From the NCBI GenBank assembly GCA_034440115.1, contig JAWXBM010000094.1, positions 1-57,243 of the forward strand: DNA of 57,243 bases, given 5' to 3'. Below, in pieces: positions 25,269 to 34,505 of the stretch (position 1 is the stretch's first letter; each line of letters opens with the position of its first letter). The notes beneath the pieces are model-generated. The model was not told the origin of the DNA. It did not search any database and saw only the letters and a program-made list of their open reading frames with translations. This stretch comes from JAWXBM01 sp034440115 (GTDB lineage: Bacteria; Pseudomonadota; Gammaproteobacteria; Xanthomonadales; SZUA-36). The position numbers and the translations under genes were made by a program.

Positions 25269-26260
25269 CGCTGGGCAGGTTTGCGCGCTGATTTGGTAAG
25301 TGCAGCTGTGGGTGCTTTGCGGACAACAATGTCCATGCTCAGATCAGCAGCAACAGCGGAATGGGTCAAGGCACCGATGCTGATCACATCCACACCCGGC
25401 AATACGTAGTCCGCCAGGTTGTTGAGGTTAACGCCTCCGGAAATCTCTACCAGTGCCCGGCCTGCGATGCGCTGCACGGCGGTGCGTATTTGGGCAGGTT
25501 GCATATTGTCCAGCAGGATGACATCTGCACCAGCGGCCACCGCGGCATCCACCTGGCGCAGGGTATCCGCTTCCACTTCGATGCGGCTCAAATGCGGTGC
25601 GGCCTGACGCGCTGCGGCCACAGCTTTGCTGATGGAACCTGCCGCTGCCACATGATTGTCCTTGATCATCACATGCTCACCCAGAGAGAAGCGATGGTTA
25701 TAACAGCCGCCACAGCGCACCGCGTATTTTTCCAGCGCGCGCCAGCCCGGTGTGGTTTTGCGCGTATCGGCAATCCGCACGCCAACCTGAGTCACTCCGG
25801 ATTTATTTGTTCTGGCTTCACAAGCCCCATTTTGAACAGCTCTGGCAACATCGGCAAAACGTTTGGCTTGTGTGGCGATACCACTTAAACGCTGCAGGAA
25901 GTTCAATGCCGTGCGTTCTGCACTGAGCAATGCAATGGTCGAGCCTTCCAGTTGCATGATGGCTTCGCCAGCCTGCAAAGATTGTCCATCGCGCGCCAGG
26001 CAATTGATTTTCAGAGCCGGATCGACACGCTCAAAAACCCGCTTGGCCACAGCTATACCGCACAGCACCAGGTCTTCCCTTGCCAGTAATCTGGCGCTGG
26101 AACGGTGCGTGGCAGGGAAAATTGCCTGGCTGGTGAGGTCACCAAAAGCCAGGTCTTCCTGCAGCGCCAGGCTGATCAGTTGTTCAGTTTGCGGCTGCAA
26201 GTTCAAACATCCGGTCGATGCAGCGGGCGGCGCGCAAGCGCAGTTCTTCATCGAGCTCAA
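25265..26260 (-). CDS. nadC: Nicotinate-nucleotide pyrophosphorylase (quinolinate phosphoribosyltransferase)
   Basis: NadC converts quinolinate and PRPP to nicotinate mononucleotide. Visible are AERTALNFLQRLSGIAT, DTRKTTPGWRALEKYAVRCGG, NHRFSL, IKDNH and the C-terminal ISGGVNLNNL. At 331 residues it is long. The ATG at 26260 overlaps the end of nadA by 77 nt. TTG at 26206 or 26200, just past the nadA stop region, would give a normal N-terminus. A further 15-17 residues (about 143-160, NGACEARTNKSGVTQVGV) sit between GIAT and DTRKT, where relatives have a much shorter link. GGC replaces GGG in the catalytic loop. Confidence 0.93.
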   Translation of the reverse strand: MSSMKNCACAPPAASTGCLNLQPQTEQLISLALQEDLAFGDLTSQAIFPATHRSSARLLAREDLVLCGIAVAKRVFERVDPALKINCLARDGQSLQAGEAIMQLEGSTIALLSAERTALNFLQRLSGIATQAKRFADVARAVQNGACEARTNKSGVTQVGVRIADTRKTTPGWRALEKYAVRCGGCYNHRFSLGEHVMIKDNHVAAAGSISKAVAAARQAAPHLSRIEVEADTLRQVDAAVAAGADVILLDNMQPAQIRTAVQRIAGRALVEISGGVNLNNLADYVLPGVDVISIGALTHSAVAADLSMDIVVRKAPTAALTKSARKPAQR

Positions 26261-27269
26261 TGATCTGTTCGGGTTGCGGGTCCAGCAATGCGTCGCGAAT
26301 CTTCAGCAAGGAATTTTTCTTCATGTAAGGGCACAAGCGACAACCACCGATAAAGGCTTTTTCCGGGTCTTCAATTGCCAGCCGGCCCACCAGGCCGCAT
26401 TCAGTGAGCATCAGAAAATAAGCTGCCTGAGTACTACGCACATATTGCATCATGCCACTGGTACTACCGACATAATCCGCCATACCGGCCACCTCCTCGG
26501 TGCATTCGGGATGGGCCACTACTTTAAGGCCGGGAAACTGCGCACGGGCCTCATTTATCTGCTCTGGCGTGAACTCCTCGTGCACCATGCAGGTACCGTC
26601 GGAAGAGATGATTTCCTTATCGCTGCCTCGTTTAGCCAACTCGTTACGCAGGTTATCCGCCATCAAGCGGTCGGGTACAAAGAGGATTTGCTGCTGCGAC
26701 AAGGCCGCAACGATATCGTATACATTGCCCGAAGTGACACAGACATCGCTCTCAGCTTTCACCTCGGCCGTGCTGTTGATATAACAAACCACCGCCGCGT
26801 CAGGGTAGATGGCCTTAAGCTTGCGCACATCTTCGCCGCTAATGGAATCAGCCAACGAACAGCCGGAATCGCGATCAGGCACCAGCACCTGGGCATCCGG
26901 GCAGAGTATTTTGGCCGTTTCAGCCATAAAAACCACACCGGCAAATACGATCACATCGGCCTGCGATTCACGCGCCCGATCAGCCAGATAATAGGAATCA
27001 CCTTTGAAATCGCCGACGCCGTAAATGATTTCCGGCTCGACGTAAGAGTGCGCCAGAACCACCGCGTTCTTGTGCTTTTTAAGCTGGTTGATTTCAAGTG
27101 TGAGGGGTGCGATTTCGCGGCAGGTTGCGAGATTCCACTTGCGTCCGCTGCTGCACTCAACGTGCATCAAGGAAGTCAGCAAACGGCGCGCTTCCAGCTC
27201 AATTTGTTCCGGATCAGGCTGATAGGCTACCCTATCACTTGATTGGCTTGCAGCGGTGTTCATAAGCAC
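26184..27269 (-). CDS. nadA: Quinolinate synthase
   Basis: NadA condenses iminoaspartate and dihydroxyacetone phosphate to quinolinate with a 4Fe-4S cluster. The 361-residue protein shows the three cluster cysteines in DSGCSLADS, AHPECTEEV and CRLCPYMKKN, and the substrate motifs AHSYVEPEI and YINSTAEVKA. SDGTCMVHEEF is also present. ATG at 27269 or two codons on (27263) may start it. It heads the nadACB operon, in which every junction overlaps. Confidence 0.95.
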   Translation of the reverse strand: MLMNTAASQSSDRVAYQPDPEQIELEARRLLTSLMHVECSSGRKWNLATCREIAPLTLEINQLKKHKNAVVLAHSYVEPEIIYGVGDFKGDSYYLADRARESQADVIVFAGVVFMAETAKILCPDAQVLVPDRDSGCSLADSISGEDVRKLKAIYPDAAVVCYINSTAEVKAESDVCVTSGNVYDIVAALSQQQILFVPDRLMADNLRNELAKRGSDKEIISSDGTCMVHEEFTPEQINEARAQFPGLKVVAHPECTEEVAGMADYVGSTSGMMQYVRSTQAAYFLMLTECGLVGRLAIEDPEKAFIGGCRLCPYMKKNSLLKIRDALLDPQPEQIIELDEELRLRAARCIDRMFELAAAN

Positions 27270-27380
27270 TCAGTATATGAAATTCATTATCGGACCGACC
27301 AGACAGAGATATTTGGCCAAATCCAGCGCTTACAAGTTTGCGCCCACCAAAAACAGCAATTTTTTGCCATGGAGTAATCA

Positions 27381-28613
27381 TTGATTTATCGCCACAAGCC
27401 GCTTTTTGGACTGTTGTCAATCCTCACTTTCGTGCTGTTTTGCCCAAGCATACAGGCCGCGGATCGCTACAGCAGCCATTTCCAGGCCAGATTTGATCCC
27501 GCCCTTGGAATCGCCACCGCCAGTATAGAGATCAGTCAATCATCATCATTGGTCAGGGTCATTGACCTCGCTATGTCAGCGGCACGGTTCAGCAATTTCA
27601 GCGGCGATGGAAACACCGAATACCAACAGGGCAGATTGATTTGGACTGTTCCAGCCAGCGGCGGCAAGTTGCAATACCAGGTTAAAATCGATCACCGCAA
27701 AGGCGATGCCTACGATGCCCGCATGACAGAGAGCTGGGCCATTTTGCGCCTGGACGATCTGTTCCCACCGGCTCGTGTAAGAGCGCTCAAGGGTGTCGTT
27801 TCGCAGTCATCGCTGAGCTTGCATGGGCCCACCGGCTGGGTATTTGAGAGTCGTTACGGGCCGGTTGACAAGCCCCTGACAATCAGTACGCAAGGACGGA
27901 AATTTGATCGCCCTACCGGCTGGCTGGCCGCGGGCAAACTGGGTATACGCCGCGACCTGATCCGCAACCGAAAAGTGGTTCTGGCGGGACCACCAGGCCA
28001 GGGCATGCGTCGGCTGGAAACGCTGGCTTTTCTGCGCTGGACCATGCCCAGATTGTTGAAGGTATTTGATGGCTTTCCTGAGCGCTTGCTGATTGTTGGT
28101 GCCCGCGATGACATGTGGCGAGGCGGCCTGTCCGGACCCTCCTCGCTCTATTTGCACACCGAGCGGCCACTGATCAGCGAAAATGCTACCTCAGCCGTGT
28201 TGCACGAATTGGTGCACGTGGCAACTTCATCCGCCCATGCCCGCGACGACTGGCTGGTTGAAGGCCTGGCTGAATACTACAGTCTGGAGATTCTGCGTCG
28301 CAGCGGCGGTATCAGCCAGAAACGTTATGACCAGACCTTGCAAGGACTGGCCGACTGGGCCAGGAAGGAAAAGGGTCGATTGCGTTCGCCCTCAAGCGGC
28401 GCCCATACCGCACGGGCGGTTCTGTTGTTGTCCAATCTGCAGCAAGAACTCAAGCTGAATGAAGCCGGCAGCCTGGACGACATCGTGCAGCAACTGGTGG
28501 ATTCGGGCGACATCACCGGCCAGCGCTTGTTGCTGTTGACCGAACAAGCATTGAGCGCAAAGAGCACCCTGCTGCGCAAAGCTCTGGCGCAAAAGGCTGA
28601 CAGCCATTCCTGA
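27381..28613 (+). CDS. Secreted zinc metallopeptidase-like protein (gluzincin motif)
   Basis: This 410-residue protein has a signal peptide (LFGLLSILTFVLFCPSIQAA, cleaved near 27). A beta-rich N-domain precedes a gluzincin active site, HELVH (275-279) with the third ligand in WLVEGLAEYY (E294). The layout recalls M1/M61-type peptidases, but the N-domain is not one I recognise. It starts with TTG at 27381 behind GGAG (27371-27374); the nearby ATG is followed at once by a stop. A membrane-protein gene follows after 31 nt, probably in one transcript. Confidence 0.7.
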   Translation: MIYRHKPLFGLLSILTFVLFCPSIQAADRYSSHFQARFDPALGIATASIEISQSSSLVRVIDLAMSAARFSNFSGDGNTEYQQGRLIWTVPASGGKLQYQVKIDHRKGDAYDARMTESWAILRLDDLFPPARVRALKGVVSQSSLSLHGPTGWVFESRYGPVDKPLTISTQGRKFDRPTGWLAAGKLGIRRDLIRNRKVVLAGPPGQGMRRLETLAFLRWTMPRLLKVFDGFPERLLIVGARDDMWRGGLSGPSSLYLHTERPLISENATSAVLHELVHVATSSAHARDDWLVEGLAEYYSLEILRRSGGISQKRYDQTLQGLADWARKEKGRLRSPSSGAHTARAVLLLSNLQQELKLNEAGSLDDIVQQLVDSGDITGQRLLLLTEQALSAKSTLLRKALAQKADSHS

Positions 28614-28644
28614 TTCAACTGCCACCATTAATTCTTCCCCTTGG

Positions 28645-29508
28645 GTGAATTTCCTGCGCCGCTTTCACCCGGCGCAACTGATCAAGTGGACGGTTTACAG
28701 CTTACTGCTGGTGAACTGGGTTTACTATGGTTGGGACGAATGGGAAATGGCCCAGTACACGCTGCGTCAGGGTGGTTCACTGCTGGACTGGAGCACGGCG
28801 TTCTCAACTACGATTGATGAAGCTGCCTGGTTTGGCCTGCTGTTCTTGTGGGAACTGGAAACCTACTGGTTACCTTATGACTGGCACCGCCCCTGGATGA
28901 AACGGAGCATGCTGCTGTTGCGCTTGGTTTGCTATGTTTTTCTCAGCCACACCGTTATAGCGCGGGCTATCGACTTTAACACCATCAGCAACCTGGAGCC
29001 CATGGCCGCTGTCAGTTCAGCCTGTGACCTGGCCGATCAGGAGATCTCCTATACACACAACCTGAACTACATCCTGATCGACAGCAGCAATTGCGCTGAA
29101 ATATCTCAGGACTCTGAATTTTATGCGGTGGAAAACAGCTCGGTGACGGACAGCCAGAATTTTCGGTCAGAAGAATTCCGCGTCTGGATCGACCTGCAGG
29201 ATGCCTTAACCTGGTTGCTGGTGATGTTCTCCATCGAGATCGCCATCTGGCTGCAGGAGCGGAATATTACTGGTGGCCCGGTGATGCTCGCCAGCTATGC
29301 CGCCAAGGCTTTTTATGGGCTACTGTTTTTCCATGCTGCTTACTGGGTGTGGAACGATCACTGGATTTATGGCTGGGACCAGGTTTTGTGGATACTGGGC
29401 TTCTTTGCCATTGAAATGAACGTTAAGGACTGGCGCGAAGAATTGCAGGAAGAGGATGCCGAAGAAGCCCTGCTGGCAGATCAGGCAACCACAGAGGATG
29501 CCCTATGA
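28645..29508 (+). CDS. Four-helix membrane protein of unknown function
   Basis: The 287-residue protein starts with GTG. It has about five or six hydrophobic stretches (for example WTVYSLLLVNWVYYGW, LLLRLVCYVFLSH, WLLVMFSIEIAIWL, YGLLFFHAAYWVW) rich in tryptophan and tyrosine. A soluble loop of about 75 residues between the second and third contains an acidic, serine-rich segment. The C-terminus is acidic (ELQEEDAEEALLA). I do not recognise the family. It overlaps the thioesterase gene by 4 nt, so the two are translationally coupled. Confidence 0.6.
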   Translation: MNFLRRFHPAQLIKWTVYSLLLVNWVYYGWDEWEMAQYTLRQGGSLLDWSTAFSTTIDEAAWFGLLFLWELETYWLPYDWHRPWMKRSMLLLRLVCYVFLSHTVIARAIDFNTISNLEPMAAVSSACDLADQEISYTHNLNYILIDSSNCAEISQDSEFYAVENSSVTDSQNFRSEEFRVWIDLQDALTWLLVMFSIEIAIWLQERNITGGPVMLASYAAKAFYGLLFFHAAYWVWNDHWIYGWDQVLWILGFFAIEMNVKDWREELQEEDAEEALLADQATTEDAL

Positions 29509-30011
29509 ATCGCCCACAATTTCCCAGCGTAGAACAGGTGCGGCAACTGCCGCTGCAACTGAGCATGGTCGTGCCTGCGGACTGGGAAGACCGTAATGGT
29601 CATGTCAATGTACAGTACTACCTGAAACTATATGAACTGGGTGGTTACGAAATCATGCAGGAAGCCGAATTGGCTGTTGATTACTTCGAACAGAACCAAT
29701 ACGGTTTGTTCGATCTTGAACACCATCTTTGTTTTCGCGCGGAATTACATGTTGGTGATCGGGTCAGCACTTACAATCGCCTGTTGCGCATGCACCAGAA
29801 GCGCTTTCATGGCATGTACTTCATTCTTAATGACACCCGTGATCAACTGGCCTGCACCATCGAGTACGTCACCGCCGGAGTGGACCTGCAAAGCCGTCGG
29901 ACCATGGCTTTTCCGCATGAGCTGTACCAGGGCATGCAGAAGGTATTACAACACCACCAGGCACTGGAATGGCCAGCGCCAGTTTGTGGCGCCATGGGTG
30001 TTCAGGACTGA
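29505..30011 (+). CDS. Hotdog-fold acyl-CoA thioesterase
   Basis: The 168-residue protein carries VVPADWEDRNGHVNVQYYLKL, the catalytic Asp/Asn-Gly-His-(V/M)-N segment of the 4HBT/YbgC branch of hotdog thioesterases, followed by FRAELHVGDRVSTYNRLLR. It would hydrolyse an acyl-CoA in the cytosol; chain length and substrate are not readable. It is coupled to the membrane protein upstream and overlaps the convergent deacetylase gene by 10 nt. Confidence 0.82.
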   Translation: MNRPQFPSVEQVRQLPLQLSMVVPADWEDRNGHVNVQYYLKLYELGGYEIMQEAELAVDYFEQNQYGLFDLEHHLCFRAELHVGDRVSTYNRLLRMHQKRFHGMYFILNDTRDQLACTIEYVTAGVDLQSRRTMAFPHELYQGMQKVLQHHQALEWPAPVCGAMGVQD

Positions 30012-31033
30012 AAACCTTGCAGAAAAGATTCCAGGTTGGTGCCCAGCTCATCACTGAGGTAACCACCCTCCTGCACCATCAACGTGGGTAATTCCAAAGC
30101 AGCAATTCGTTCGGCAATTTTGCCAAAACCTTTGGTGGTGATGGCCAGGCCCTGGAAGGGATCGAGCTCATGTGCATCCAGCCCCAGGGCCACCACCAGT
30201 GCGCCCGGGGCAAACGCTTCGATGCGGGTCAGCGCCTTGTCCAACTGTGACAGATAGTCCTTGTCTCCGCTGCCACGTGGCAGCGGTATGTTCAGGTTAT
30301 AACCCAGGCCTTCGCCGCGCCCGCGCTCCGCAGCATGGCCCCAGAAAAACGGATAGAAGCGTTCGGGATCAGCATGCAGTGATACGGTGAGCACATCAGA
30401 TCGTTGATAGAAAATATCCTGCGTGCCATTGCCATGATGGACGTCGATATCCAATATCGCCACCCGGCCAAACCCGGCCAGCAACTCCTGCGCCGCGATG
30501 GCGCTGTTGTTCAGATAGCAAAAACCAGCGGCAAAGTCCCTGCCGGCATGATGTCCGGGCGGGCGGCACAGCGCATAGGCCCAACTCACTCCGCGGTCCT
30601 CTTCATCCAGCAGCAAGGCAGCACCCTGCACTGCGGTATGAGCACTGATCAAAGCACTGCCCCAGGTGTCTGCCGATATCGGACAACCGGTATCGAGCAT
30701 ATGAAAGCCTGCCTGGCCGACGGCCGATGCCGGATAAGCACCATCGCGTCGATCGGGGTGAATGTTGGGCACGACTTCGGCAGATGCCCCATCGATATAG
30801 CACCAGCGTCGATAGATATTTTGCAGAAACTGCAGATACTCCGGTGAGTGCACGGCGGCGAGGGGCTCCAGGCCAGCATCTTCGGGCTCCAGCAGTTCCA
30901 GGCCCGCTGCCAATGCTGCCTGTAACAAGCGATCCGCCCGCTCAGGAACTTCAGGGTTATCCTGCTGCGCACCTGATGACAGGAAGTGTTGCGGGTAATG
31001 GTTTTTTTGCAATTCCGAGAAAATCACTTTCAT
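30002..31033 (-). CDS. Histone-deacetylase-superfamily acetylpolyamine amidohydrolase
   Basis: The 343-residue protein has RPPGHHA (H161, H162), zinc ligands in DIDVHHGNGTQ (D197, H199) and GLDAHELDP (D286), and the transition-state tyrosine in EGGY. Bacterial members of this size mostly deacetylate acetylpolyamines. The neighbours, a diamine-type acetyltransferase and a class III aminotransferase, support that role. It is 16 nt downstream of the acetyltransferase gene. Confidence 0.88.
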   Translation of the reverse strand: MKVIFSELQKNHYPQHFLSSGAQQDNPEVPERADRLLQAALAAGLELLEPEDAGLEPLAAVHSPEYLQFLQNIYRRWCYIDGASAEVVPNIHPDRRDGAYPASAVGQAGFHMLDTGCPISADTWGSALISAHTAVQGAALLLDEEDRGVSWAYALCRPPGHHAGRDFAAGFCYLNNSAIAAQELLAGFGRVAILDIDVHHGNGTQDIFYQRSDVLTVSLHADPERFYPFFWGHAAERGRGEGLGYNLNIPLPRGSGDKDYLSQLDKALTRIEAFAPGALVVALGLDAHELDPFQGLAITTKGFGKIAERIAALELPTLMVQEGGYLSDELGTNLESFLQGFQS

Positions 31034-31049
31034 GGCTGACTGTCACCTG

Positions 31050-31547
31050 TTAAATCTGTTGCAATGATTCGAAGCGTTCATCCCAGGCTTTGTAAATGCA
31101 ATCCCGGTCTGCATAAATCATGCCCGCATGGGCGTAAAAATCTCTGGCAGCTTGATTATCCTTGTCCACTGCCAGGCGCATGAATGCAGCGCCCTGCTCA
31201 GCCGCCAGTTTGGCGGTTTCAGCCAGTAAACGGCGGCCCAGGCCGGTACCGCGCGCGCGCTCATCCACATAGATATCCTGCACATAAACTCCGCGCTTAC
31301 CGGCCCAACTGGAATAGGTAAAAAAATACAGGCACAAACCAATGGGCAAACCATCAATTTCAGCGATCAGCACCTCAAAACAGCGCGTATCACCAAAGCC
31401 ATATCGAAGAATGTCATCTGCTGTGCTGCGGATCTGCTCGCCCATGCCCATGCCTGCGGCCAATGCTTTCAGCATGTGGTGAATGCTGGACGCGTCCTTT
31501 GGGCTGGCAGCTCGAATATGAATAGCAGCTTGGTTCATGTCGACCAT
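31050..31547 (-). CDS. GNAT acetyltransferase, diamine/spermidine acetyltransferase-like
   Basis: This 165-residue protein resembles SSAT-type diamine acetyltransferases: the strand LCLYFFTYSSWAGKRGVYVQDIYV, the acetyl-CoA loop ARGTGLGRRLL, and MRLAVDKDNQAARDFY. Such enzymes acetylate spermidine, putrescine or thialysine. Its gene lies between the aminotransferase and the acetylpolyamine deacetylase, so acetylation and deacetylation of the same amine are encoded together. Substrate is inferred. Confidence 0.8.
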   Translation of the reverse strand: MVDMNQAAIHIRAASPKDASSIHHMLKALAAGMGMGEQIRSTADDILRYGFGDTRCFEVLIAEIDGLPIGLCLYFFTYSSWAGKRGVYVQDIYVDERARGTGLGRRLLAETAKLAAEQGAAFMRLAVDKDNQAARDFYAHAGMIYADRDCIYKAWDERFESLQQI

Positions 31548-31583
31548 TCAAGTACCGGGTCCGGCAACGGGTGAGGTAAGGGC

Positions 31584-32939
31584 TCAGGCAACGGCGCGGG
31601 TGCCCAGCCCGTGACGCTGCGCGAAGACCTGCAGGCTGGCGTCCAGGCCATCAAGGATTTCGACAATTTCAGAATCACTGACAATCAACGGTGGGCAAAT
31701 CATGAAATGATCCCCTTCCAGCCCGCCGCGGGTACGCCTTGAGTAGATGATCAGGCCGCGCTGGTAGGCAATTTCCACCAACTCAACATGCGCGTTCAGG
31801 CTGACCGGAAGAGGCGCCATGCTGTGTCGATCAGAAACCAGCTCAAAAGCCAGCAGCAAGCCTTTGCCGCGTACGTCGCCGATAAACTCATAGCGTGACA
31901 TCAATTCCTGCAAGCCCGCTTTTAATGTGTTGCCCTGCACTGCTGCGGCTCGCACCAGGTTTTGCTCCTGCAGTTCCTGCAATACCGCCAGGCCAGCAGC
32001 ACAGGCCAGCGGATTGCCGGCATAGGTATAACCGTGGGCAAAACCACCTTCGGCCATAACGGCATCAACGATGTGCCGCTGGGCGGCCATAGCACCTAAA
32101 GGTGCATATCCCGCAGCAAAGCCTTTGGCCATGGCCATGATGTCGGGCTGGTAATCCCAATGTTCTGCGGCCATGAATTTACCGGTACGGCCTGCGCCAG
32201 TCATAACTTCATCCAGAATCAGCAGGATGCCAAATTCGCGGCAAATAGCCTGAATGTCACGGTGCCAGCTATTCGGCGCCACCAGCGCGCCGGTAGAAGC
32301 TCCACCGATCGGTTCCATGATAAAGGCCAGAACAGTTTCCGGGCCTTCTTCAATTATCTTGTCACGCAATAGGGCGGCGTAGCGTTCACCCCGTTGCTCC
32401 AGGCTCAGGTCATCATGATCGAGATAGCAAGTCGGTGCCGGGATCTTGGGCATGCTGGCCATCATGGGAGCAAACGGCTGGGTGAATTGCTTCATGCCTG
32501 TTACAGACGAAGCACCCAGCGTGGACCCATGATAGGAAGGGAACAGCGAAATGACTTTCCAGCGTTTGGGTTGGCCCTGGGTAAGCGCATACTGGCGCGC
32601 CAGTTTCAAACAGCTTTCCACCGCCTCGGAACCGCCGGAGACAAAAAAGATCCGGTCCATTCCGGGCGGCATCAACGAGGCCGTCAGCGCCGCCAGTTCT
32701 TCGGCCGGTTCGTTTTCAAAATGCAGACGGTAACCAAACGTGGCCTTGTCCATTTGCCGTTTCATCGCAGCCAACACCCGCGGATTGGAATGGCCGATGT
32801 TGGAAACCATGGGGCCACTGGAGGCATCCAGGTAGCGCTTACCGTTCACATCCCACAGATAAACTCCTTCGGCGCGGTCCAGCCGTGGCCGCGGTGCGCT
32901 GGTCTGGTAGAACAGATAACTCTCAGATGTGCGCTTCAT
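31584..32939 (-). CDS. Class III (omega-amino) PLP aminotransferase, putrescine/polyamine type
   Basis: The 451-residue enzyme has the class III layout: RYLDASSGPMVSNIGH, FVSGGSEAVESCLKLAR, SYHGSTLGASSVTG, LILDEVMTGAGRTG and the PLP lysine in AMAKGFAAGYAPLGA. It belongs with putrescine/beta-alanine-pyruvate aminotransferases (SpuC-like and relatives). It would transaminate a terminal amine to an aldehyde. Its start overlaps the end of the upstream antiporter gene by 17 nt. The exact donor cannot be read. Confidence 0.88.
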   Translation of the reverse strand: MKRTSESYLFYQTSAPRPRLDRAEGVYLWDVNGKRYLDASSGPMVSNIGHSNPRVLAAMKRQMDKATFGYRLHFENEPAEELAALTASLMPPGMDRIFFVSGGSEAVESCLKLARQYALTQGQPKRWKVISLFPSYHGSTLGASSVTGMKQFTQPFAPMMASMPKIPAPTCYLDHDDLSLEQRGERYAALLRDKIIEEGPETVLAFIMEPIGGASTGALVAPNSWHRDIQAICREFGILLILDEVMTGAGRTGKFMAAEHWDYQPDIMAMAKGFAAGYAPLGAMAAQRHIVDAVMAEGGFAHGYTYAGNPLACAAGLAVLQELQEQNLVRAAAVQGNTLKAGLQELMSRYEFIGDVRGKGLLLAFELVSDRHSMAPLPVSLNAHVELVEIAYQRGLIIYSRRTRGGLEGDHFMICPPLIVSDSEIVEILDGLDASLQVFAQRHGLGTRAVA

Positions 32940-34461
32940 TGCTTGATTCGGATGGAGCGCTCAACTCGACATCACTCACTGCCCGCTCGTGCCCTTCGAT
33001 TTTCAGAATCGTAAAACCAGTAAAACCGTACAACAAGGACACCAGTGGGTTGATGAGATTAAACAGGGCAAAAGGCAAGTAGGCAAAGGTGGCTACGCCC
33101 AGGGTGCTGGCCATAAAGGCGCCACAGGTATTCCACGGCACCAACGGCGAGGTTAACGTACCCGCATCTTCGAGGGCCCGCGACAGGTTGCGGGCCTTGA
33201 GTCCGCGCCGGCGGAATTCAGCCCGGTACATCCGTCCTGGCAACACAATAGACAGGTACTGGTCAGCCGCCACAATATTCATGCCCACACAGGTCACCAG
33301 CACCGAGGCAATCAGTGCGCCGGTGGATTTTGCTGCGGTGAGGATGGACTTGATCAAACGCACCAATAAGCCGGCATGTTCCATCACTGCACCAAAGGCC
33401 AGCGCACAAAGTATCAACCAGATGGTGTAGAGCATGCTGCTCATGCCGCCACGACTGAGCAGCGAATCAATCGCCGTATTACCTGATTCCGAAACATAGC
33501 CGCTGGAGAATGCTGTCCAGACCCCTTTGAGCATGGCCAAAGGAGTTGACAGTTCAGGAGCGGCAGCAAATGCCAGCACCTGTGTCGGTTGCAGAATGAC
33601 GGCCATCACGCCACCAAACAATGCGCCAATCAGGATGGTGGGAAAGGCTGGAAACTTTTTTGCTGCCAATGCAAACACCAGGATCAAGGGCAACAAAGAC
33701 CAGACGCTGATGTTGAAGCTATCCTGCAAATGCTCCAGTGCGCCGAGGCTGACGGTCTGCTCAGGGCTGATATCGGCATTCAGGCCGATAATCAGGAAGA
33801 TGATCAGAGCCAATGTGTAGGAAGGAATCGTAGTCCAGGCCATGTGGCGTATATGGGTAAACAATTCCGAGCCCGCCACCGCTGGTGCCAGATTGGTGGT
33901 ATCTGATAGGGGTGACATCTTGTCGCCAAAATAAGCCCCCGATACGACGGCTCCAGCGGTGATTTCAACCGGCAGACCCAGCGCCTGTGACACACCGATC
34001 AAGCCAACGCCAAGGGTACCCGCGACAGTCCAGGAACTGCCTATGCTAACCGAGGCGATGGAGCAAATCAGGCAGGTGGCAATATAGAAATAACTGGGGC
34101 TCAGCATTTTTTCGCCATAATCGATCATGGTCGGCACCGTGCCAGCCAGCATCCAGGTACCGATCAGGGCACCAACGGCCAACAGGATCAGGATCGCGCC
34201 CATGGCCGTAGAGATTCCTTCAACAATCGCTTCCTGTATCTCCGGCCAGTGATAACCATTCTTGATGGCCACCAGAGCGGCAATCATGGCTGCCATCAAC
34301 AAAGCCACCTGGGAGCCGCCACCGTTCGAATCAGAACCATAAAGGTAGACCGAGGTCGAGAGCATGACGATCAGGGCCAGAATAGGGATCAGGGCATCGA
34401 ATAAAGAGGGTTCACGATTATGGGATGGTCCGAGCTTGGCATTGTCCGTTGAGGCAGTCAT
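32923..34461 (-). CDS. NhaC-family Na+/H+ (or amine) antiporter
   Basis: This 512-residue protein has 11-12 helices. NhaC-type features include GSSWTVAGTLGVGLIGVSQ, SGAYFGDKMSPLSDTTNLAP and LVPWNTCGAFMASTLGV. NhaC proteins exchange Na+ for protons, and some relatives move amines or organic acids. Coupling to the aminotransferase gene by overlap suggests a carrier for the same pathway, which is inference. Confidence 0.88.
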   Translation of the reverse strand: MTASTDNAKLGPSHNREPSLFDALIPILALIVMLSTSVYLYGSDSNGGGSQVALLMAAMIAALVAIKNGYHWPEIQEAIVEGISTAMGAILILLAVGALIGTWMLAGTVPTMIDYGEKMLSPSYFYIATCLICSIASVSIGSSWTVAGTLGVGLIGVSQALGLPVEITAGAVVSGAYFGDKMSPLSDTTNLAPAVAGSELFTHIRHMAWTTIPSYTLALIIFLIIGLNADISPEQTVSLGALEHLQDSFNISVWSLLPLILVFALAAKKFPAFPTILIGALFGGVMAVILQPTQVLAFAAAPELSTPLAMLKGVWTAFSSGYVSESGNTAIDSLLSRGGMSSMLYTIWLILCALAFGAVMEHAGLLVRLIKSILTAAKSTGALIASVLVTCVGMNIVAADQYLSIVLPGRMYRAEFRRRGLKARNLSRALEDAGTLTSPLVPWNTCGAFMASTLGVATFAYLPFALFNLINPLVSLLYGFTGFTILKIEGHERAVSDVELSAPSESSNEAHI

Positions 34462-34505
34462 AGATTCTGTATTTATCCTGTTTCCTGAATTTATTTATTG
34501 CCGGC

